Shown here: in pieces, positions 48,401-57,300 of the stretch
Numbering within the stretch: position 1 is the first letter of the stretch
Layout: each line of letters opens with the position of its first letter
NCBI GenBank assembly: GCA_051294375.1
Contig: CM119268.1
Location: 3,437,856 to 3,501,855, forward strand
Reading direction: 5' to 3'
DNA: 64,000 bases
Source of the DNA: Paraspadella gotoi
Lineage: Eukaryota; Chaetognatha
Notes under the pieces: model-generated
Told to the model about the DNA's origin: nothing
The model's database searches: none
The model's input: only the letters and a program-made list of their open reading frames with translations
Made by a program: the position numbers and the translations under genes

Positions 48401-51400
48401 TCTGTCGTTTTGCCAGATAAAGGAGCGAAGTTTGGTTCACTGAAGTGTGAACGTAAGACATGAACTTGGCGATCGATTCGATGATGTCTTTCTGTAAATG
48501 AAAAAAAAATGCACAGCGATGAGAGCAATTAACTATTAGTTAATTTAGTTTTTACCGCGCAAAGTTCGATCTCCGACAAGAATCGTTTGCTGACGGAGAA
48601 GAGCGCCTCTTGCGGCCACTCGGAACCAGTCGATCATGGTGCAGTTGGTGACGGCGGAACTTCCTTCCCCGAACGCGGAGAGTGGAGCCGACGGGGAGAA
48701 GCAGAGATGACCTGGCAGTTGGAGTAGGTGGGGGTTGCTCTTTTGTTGACGAATTAGCCATATATTTCACTTTTTTTAAAAATTTTCATTCATCCGTCGT
48801 TTATTACATATTTTTATTATTGGTTGTACCAATTTCAAAAGTTCTTTTTTATTCTTTAGCCACAATTTATTCGTTATTTATTCATGCAATTATTCATTCA
48901 TTCATTCTTTCGTACATGCATTAAATTATTTATTTTTAAACGTGTTAATTAATCATTTTTAAACAGAATGAATGCTCGCTATAATTTTCATACGTATGAC
49001 AAAATAAATATCATTCATTAAATCTGGTAAGCTTTTAATTATCCAATCCATCCTATCCATTTATTCATCCATCAATTTGTCTATTTATCCATCCATCCAA
49101 TCCAATCCATCAATCCATCCATCCATCCCCATCCCAATCCAATTCCAATCCAAACCAATCCAATCTCACCTTTAACTGCTTCCTGACTCGTTCGATAAAG
49201 AACCTCCAACAGTTCTCTCTCGTATCCGTCATCCCCGCGTTCTTCACTTCGTTCCGAAGGCCGCCCACGATGTTCTCGACTTCGTCGTCGCGGGAAAAGG
49301 TCCGGGATTTCCCTGCGGGGGGGGAGCGCGGGGGCGCGGGGCAATTTTTCAAATATTGCTCAATGCTTAATCATTTATTAATTTTTTTCTCTCTCTCCTC
49401 TCTCTTCTTTTTTCAATGCTTTTTCAAGACTTAGAATCGACAGTCTGTGTTTTTGTACCGAATCAACCATTTTGCATTAGAAAAAAAAAACCCGCTTAAA
49501 TAATAAGGTTATCGAATAGTTAAAGTCGTGGTGGTTGCATCGAAAACTAACATATGTCAGGATTGAAATATTTGATTCGTTAAATTTACATTACATTTTA
49601 AAGCTAGACGACTTTACTCCGCATCGTGGAAGCCAACTCCAAAGTCTAATCTGTTATGTTATTATCTTGCCAAGTGTGATGGAGGCCTTAAACCACCAAA
49701 GCCTGTCCAAAAGTCAGGACAAAATAGCTTATTTATTAAATGCTATGCGATAATTTTATATTGGTTGTACCAATATTCATAATAGAATCCTTAATTTAGA
49801 TCAAGAGTCGAGCGAATGGAGGCTTTGTAATCAATTATCATCGTGATTGTAGAAAACGTACTTCAATTTTCTATGCCTTTTCGGTCATACGTCCAATTTA
49901 GTACAACGTTAGTTTTTGGAAGATTATTATTTTATAATTATTCGCATTATTAAAAAAACCCGTAGAATATTAAATTAAAGGGCAGAAGCTATTATGATTT
50001 CGATCATTGAAAGAAAATGTATCTAAAAGTGAGAATAAGGAAAATATTGACCTCAGCCGCTTCAATCACTCTGAATGATCACTGGTCAGTCATTTAATTG
50101 GACCGAGAGAAAGAGAGAGAGCGAGTCGTTGATATTTTCACAGTCATCCTCGATTTCAAAGCCGAAGCATAAACCGGAACGAGTTCGAGCAAACTCGATC
50201 TGAGTCCATCGTCTATTCTATTCATTATTCTCTTCGATTCAAACCCTCGCAATCCAGTTCCGCGTACATCCCACCCGGAATATCGCGACACTTAATTCTC
50301 CTCCATTTACTTCTTAAATCGATGTACGCGGGCAGCGAGAAGAGAACGAGGTCCAGCATCAAACAAACCATCTCTTTCTAGTGTTTAACCCGTTTTGTTT
50401 TTTAACCTTTTTGTGTTTTCGTTTCTGGATCTTTTTTTTTTCACTTTCTCTTTCTCTCGTAGATATTTTAATCCGTCCCGGTAACAACAATTTTAAACAA
50501 TTTAAATTCGCCGCGGTTATTGATAAACCCTAGGACGATCTTCGTCGATCATGGCGATACATTTCGAGTTGAATCATCTCTTCTACCGGTCGAAATGGTC
50601 AACCGAAACAAATTCAAAGGCTCGCAACTTCCAGACTTTCTTAGCATCAATAATTATTACGCGGAATCCACGCGCGGTTTGGCTGATGAGACTTTGANNN
50701 NNNNNNNTTTTTCGAAGGACGAGTTGATTCCCGAGTTTTCGAAGTAGTCGCCGCTCGTCCTGCCGCCAACATATCTTGCAGCGGATTTTGCTTCTCACAT
50801 TCCGTTGTCTCAGTCCGGNNNNNNNNNNNNNNNNNNNNNNNNNNNNNNNNNNNNNNNNNNNNNNNNNNNNNNNNNNNNNNNNNNNNNNNNNNNNNNNNNN
50901 NNNNNNNNNNNNNNNNNNNNNNNNNNNNNNNNNNNNNNNNNNNNNNNNNNNNNNNNNNNNNNNNNNNNNNNNNNNNNNNNNNNNNNNNNNNNNNNNNNNN
51001 NNNNNNNNNNNNNNNNNNNNNNNNNNNNNNNNNNNNNNNNNNNNNNNNNNNNNNNNNNNNNNNNNNNNNNNNNNNNNGTCAAAGAGGCTTTGAGTAAAGT
51101 GGTAGCGGGGAAATTGGGGTGAAATCTTTGTCCTTTTTTGGGAGCGGAACCGAAATTTTCATTTTGGAGACAATGTTTAAGTAAAAACGTTAATAATAAG
51201 CTGCCATTTATTGAAAAGTTGTATTTTTATCATCGTAAATAAATTGTCAAAAATAATATCAAGTCTAAGCAATTTTCATTTTCACTGTTTTCACTGTTAA
51301 CGACATAATCTCATGTTTAACAAGAATTTATTAAGTACTGTATTAAGTACAATCTCATTTTTATTAAGCACTCTTAGCGAGAACTGATAGTCGAATTAAT

Positions 51401-54258
51401 GACATAATTCCAGCTTTAGCAAGAACTGATAGACGAATTTATGACATAATCTCACCTTTAGCGAGAACTGATAGATGGGGTTGATGATGTTGAGGTCGTT
51501 GATGATGAAGTACAATAGCGAAGCCCTGGAGGCGGCGAGACGGTAGTGCTCTCTCGCTTCGTTGATCTGAACCTCCGTGACTTTGGCTTCGGCCACTTTC
51601 ACCTAAGAGGGATGAGTGGAAACTGTGAGAAATATACTTACGCTTCTCTCAATTTTAAGTGTTAAATGATTTTATTTATATTAATATTTATTAAATTCTC
51701 GTCAGTCAATTCTATTTTACGAAGTGAAACATTTTTTTTCTCTTCCAAATTGTCTTTTTTTTTGGTTCCAATGATTCAATTTAACATTTCACCTCGATTT
51801 CCGACGCTGTTCTTTTGGTTGTCTCTAGATTTTCCACCAGCGCCGTGTCTCCTAAAAAGTTGCCAGAGGCCGCTGAGAGCCTCGAAAGCAGCGAGTCCTG
51901 CGAAAGAAAAAACAAAAGGCATCCAGTGAAGAAATCAAAAACTCGTTTGCAAGAGTAAAATTTTCCTAACCTCCAATGATTTCAGCGTAATCTTGAATTC
52001 GTTCTGTTGCCTCGTCAAGTCTTTCTTCAACTTTTCCAAATCGGGCCGCTCCTTCGCCACGACCTGAAGGAAATTGGCGAAAAGTTTCACTGTGAAACAA
52101 TTTACAAAGCAGCTCAAGTGAAAAAAAGGCCTTACCTCAGCTAACAGTTGATCTTCTAACCCGTCCCGAGTTACAGTGAAGTTAATCAAAGTAGTTTGAG
52201 CCTGAAAAACAGTGAACGTCAGGAAAATAAAAGCAAAGAATTGACGCTGTTTAAGGGCAAAATCTTTGATAATATTCGTCCCTACCTGCATTTCTGGTTT
52301 GTAGTGAGGATTAGCCAATTTCGTGTGAAGAATAAGTCTAAAGGTGGAGCAGTACTCAACCTAAAAAACAAGGAAGAAGAAGCATTGTTAAGAATTATAC
52401 CCAAACTAACATTAACAAATATTTCATATTTCAACATCAATGTCCCCCACCTCTTTGTCGCCCATCTTGATGGCCTTGCCCTTCTTGATGGTGTTCCTTC
52501 CGAGCAGCGGCTCCAGCACTGGGTCCACGGACTCCCCGATGTTTTCGAGGAGCAGGACCTCCCCTTGAGTCACCGCACGCTCGATCCGGTCCATGTAGCC
52601 TTTCTGGCCCAGTCGGATGACGACCTTTTTTTTGAGGGAGAATCAAATAAAAAAAAAAACAAAAAATCAAAAAATCATTAATTAATTTAAGAATCAAAGT
52701 AAAATAAAAGCACCTATGATCCTTTGGCTTCAACTATCAACTTGTTTGAGAATGATCATTCAATCAATCAAAGCAGAATTACAAGGACTATAAGCATAGA
52801 CAATTAAAAAAATCGACAAAAAAAGCGCCAGTAATTTCAAAACCCCCTCAACTCGCATAAAAACCCAATAATAAAAAATAAAAAAAACAATAATAAACGC
52901 CCAACCAGTGACATCTGGCAACCAATCAATCAACCAATCAGAACGAACCAAAGCGTCGCCGTATTTGTTCTTGATCCATTTGACTCCTTGCAACTGGGGA
53001 TCGATCATGAGTCCCCATCTCTCGCAGTTGCTGAGAATCGTCGCGTTTTCGATGGACATTCGGTCGGACGGAAGACCTGGACATCGATGGGATGTGGAAG
53101 GGGGGGACGTTGTTTGAGGGTGTGGAGGGACCGGGGAGTTTTGACAGTGCGTGTGCGGGTCGTTAATTGAGTTTAGAAGCGGTACTTACGTCGCACGGTC
53201 ATTTCATACAATTTCTTTCAATTTATTTCATGTTTCCAGTATGTTAAATTTTTGAAAAAAATTTTCTGTTGCTAAGATTAATTATTCAGATCATATCAAT
53301 ATTGATATAATTAATCAAGAAATTAATTATTCGTATTGATCAAACGCCGGCGCGAATTATAAAATCAACTGTGCTGTCCATTTCCCTGAGCCACTGTGTA
53401 CCTTCGTTGTTCCACGACGCGATGTCAGCGTCGTCCGTTAGCATCGTCAATGGATCCAGATTTTCAGTCATCGGTATGGGAACCTGAAGCAGATTACATA
53501 TCAACAACGAAATAAATGCAACTATTATATATTAACAGTTTCATTATGCACGGTTTTCCCAATAAATGACAAAACTGTCAAGATTCGGGATTCAGGAATG
53601 GTATAATATATCCCAACTGACGATTTTTCGAATAAATCTTTTGAGTTATTTATATAGTTGCATGTCTAAAGCTGCCAATGCCTTGCAAGGTAATCTCGCT
53701 GTAAAAGCTTCCCTGTCAGAGCAAATGTCTTAGCTTCCATATATACACCGTTCTCGTTTTACAATTTTAAGTTCGTCGCAATTTTAATTTATATAAGAGA
53801 AAAAAAAAATTTTGATTTCGAAAGACAAATGCCAAAAATCTCTACAATATGTAAATGGAGTTATGAAAATTCATTAGTTGGTCGCTCTTCTCAGAAGTTT
53901 CGTCATCGACATTTTAAGCCGGACAATCACTTTGCTTACTTAAAAAATAATTTGTCAGGCCAATTTTGTTCTTTACATTAATTGTATTAATATTATATTA
54001 AATTCTGCTTACTTCCAGCTTCATGTAAAACGGGAGCCACATTTTGTACATGAGGTCTTGACGATACGATTTCGTGAAGCAGCCCATGTAGGATACAAAG
54101 GCCGTGATTAGAAGAATATCTCCTGGGAGTTTCGTTTCCTGATGTGAGAGAGAAGAAGAGAGAGAGAGAGAGACAGAGATATATATATATATATATATAA
54201 TGATTTTATAACAAAACAATATTAATACAACGAAACCGGTACCACAAAAAAAAATGAC

Positions 54259-54351
<93 letters not shown>

Positions 54352-57300
54352 TGCTTCTTCAAATCTTGCACGCTCTCGGCCCATCTGACGTTCTCGGACG
54401 CCAGCCCCCCGACAAGTCGGTTCGCCAACTGGATGGTTCGTTGCGTGTTGTCGGCCTCCTCCTGGCAACGGATCTTCTCTGCCGTCGCCTTCTCGAAGTC
54501 GGCCGTCAGCTTGGCCAGGACGTCTTCGAGGTCGCAGATCTTGGCCTTTTTAAAAAAGGGGTGGGAGGGTATTTAGTATTTTGAGACAACAGGCGAACAG
54601 TTTAGCCATAAAAGAAGGGAATACAGGGAATGTTCATCAGTAGTCGAAACTACAAGACTGAATGTTAAAAGACACCGGAATTTTTCATACTTTGATCCCT
54701 CAGATATATATAGTCACAAATTTCACATTCAACGGCTGAAGAATCGATGAAGTTAATAACATCAAAGGACAAAATCAATTCGGCTATGACTGCCGCACAT
54801 GGACTTCCTGTTTCTCATACTAATCGATCGCTAGGTGATTTCGTAAATTGTTACAAAAAAAAATATGAAAAATAAAAAAAAACGGAAATTCGGTAAAAAA
54901 CTGAAATATGTAAATGATATTTACGCGTCAATCCAGCTACGACAGGTCCTTACTTGGATCATGGCGAGCTTCTCCTGCGCGGCTGCCAGCTCCGCGTTGG
55001 CCGCCTGCAGAGCCAGCCGCTTCGGCTCGACGTCGCAGTAAACTTCGTAAAACTTTATTATGTTGATAACCTGAATAATTAAATTATTATAATTTATAAA
55101 AACCTCATATTTAAATCTACGAAACAAAAACAAACCCAGAATATCGGAAAATCGGCCGATGAATATTAAATTGCACAACTAATCCTACATCGCATTTGAT
55201 TAATCAGAAACTTATTTAAACTGAACATGTACGAAAGAAATAGCCTCGTAAAACCCGATCTCTCACTCGGGGGCCAGTTTGGCTCACCCAAGAACACATG
55301 CCGGCGGCGGCGGTGGACTTGGCTTTGATGAACTCTGGATCAAATTCTGGGTCGTCCAAGTACGGCCGAATCGCCTTCAAACAATTCTCGTGGACATTCT
55401 CTTTGTCGTAGTTGATTAGGGCATCTAGGAAGGCGTCCACTTTACCCATCATTCCTAGAACCCGAAAAGGGGGGGGGGAGATTTTCACGTTTTTAAAAGT
55501 ATATAAGTGAATGATTAATTTCTGGAAGAAACAATTTAAAATTATAAATATTTGTTCGTTCACTACTTTATTGATATAAAAACAGTAAATCTTTCATTCA
55601 TTACTTCCGTCAGTTTTTAGTTTCTGCATTCGTCCCTTAATTAATTCTTTCATTCATTCACCAATTCATTTATTCATTCATTGACTCTTCAGTTTATTTT
55701 AATTCCTAATTGATTCCTCGTTTCATTCATTAATAATAATTCACATTCTCCCCTTCTTTCTCCCTCGTCCACCTTTGGCGGCTTTCCAACTTCTGTCCTT
55801 CGGAATTTTGCCACCAGGGGCCAGCAACACCATCACTCCGCCAGTGACGTTGACGACGGCGGTCGGGGGAGAGCCGAATGACTTTAGCTCCGTCAGGTTG
55901 TTCTGGAATTAATGAACAAAAGGACATCATGAGGACTGAATAAAATAGAAAAAAAAAAGGACCAAGGGCTTGAGAATTGATGAATGACAAAAGGACAAAA
56001 CGGGGAAGAAAAATGTTTATTGACAAAAGAAGAGATTGAAAAAGAATAAAATATCTAAAAAAATAAATGGTATAATAAAATTAGCTAAATATTCGAAAAA
56101 AATTTAAAATTACCATTAGACTCAAATTGACAAATGTCATATGAAATAGGATAAAATATGGCGAAATGACAAAAACTTATCAACGTCAAGCAGTTTTGCC
56201 CGGTCTGTGTCTAAGCTTTAAATTTCTCTTTCCAATCCCTCCCATTCATCCATTCCGCCCCCAACCCCCTTCCAGCCCCCAACCCCCCCCCCACAACCTT
56301 GTTGAGCGTGTCGAGGGCTTGGTTGGCCGCGATGAGCGCCGGTTCCGCTTTGGCCAAATCCTGTTCGCAGTCTTTCTGCTTTTTGGCCACCTCCTCGGCG
56401 ATCATGTTGCACTTTTGTTCTTCCTGTTGTCAGGGGTAGGGATGATTATAACTGTTGTGGTGACGAGAGAATTAATAATTTGTTGCGATGTTTTGTAAAG
56501 AGACATTAGTTTTCGAACAATCAAGAAAATCAATAAAAAAAAAAACACCAGAAAAAAAAACAAAAACAAAAACAACAAACAAATAAAAAAAAAACAAATA
56601 TCATACGAAAATAAAAAAAAACGAGCAAAGAAAAAAAAACAAATGAAAAAATCTAAAAACAAACAAACAAACAAAAATATTAAAAAGAAGTGATGGAAAG
56701 TTAAAGAAAGTCCACCTGATCGGCAACTTCTTTCTCTTTGGAGACTTTTTCCGTTTCTTGGCCCACAATCTGAATTAGAGCATCGGCTTGTTCGTTTTTC
56801 GCTTTCAGTTCAATTTCCTGTAAAGGAAATTAAAACGCGTTTTCGTTACTGGGCGTTTAAAGAATCAAAACAGCCTACTAAAATTTCATTTAATATAAAC
56901 AAAGGATTAGGTAGGTCCTTCTCTCATCTCACCCTAAAGTACAATAGGATTCCCACCCTCGTAAACTCACCTGCACGGCCAATTTCTCCTTGAGGTCGTC
57001 GACCTGCACAGCAGTCGTGCGAAGTTTTTCCAACCCATTCTCTAAGCGCATAACTTTCCCGTTCAGTTCCGCGTGTTTCTTATCCAGCAGATTTTGGTAA
57101 AGTTTTATCTGAACGAGTATTTGTTAAATACATTATATAAACTATCCGTTCATTCCATAACTAAGCAATCTTGCTAAGTAAGGGCCTCCATCCCTCTAAC
57201 TAAAAAATGACACTGCTCAACATTGCCCAAAAAAAAATGGTTTTAATAAATTACGAAATTTTACTTGTTCTAAAAATGATTTCGGCGTAGTGTAGTTGTA

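Larger units (their letters stand above)
42531..49312 (-). pseudogene. Duplicate, indel-ridden copy of dynein exons w1-w19
   Basis: Counterparts of the 51456-58217 exons, minus strand: w19 42531-42675, w18 42886-42979, w17 43051-43142, w16 43212-43277, w15 43363-43432, w14 43521-43697, w13 44024-44151, w12 44486-44566, w11 45099-45224, w10 45438-45632, w9 46050-46167, w8 46388-46554, w7 46871-47002, w6 47395-47519, w5 47809-47909, w4 48063-48202, w3 48362-48491, w2 48556-48711, w1 49170-49312. Many lengths break the frame (w18 lost 11 bases, w15 lost 5, w2 lost 6 net), whereas all 51-58 kb copies are in frame. Splice sites mostly persist. The pattern fits raw-read error in a duplicated contig better than old pseudogenes, since introns are equally similar. 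Confidence 0.92.
41558..50575. repeat. Direct duplication, copy 1
   Basis: The block starting GTCGAAATGGTCAACCG, in the 3' half of the acyltransferase gene, and ending CATTTCGAGTTGAATC is repeated collinearly at 50582-59460. This copy is rich in one- and two-base indels inside exons. Confidence 0.95.
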
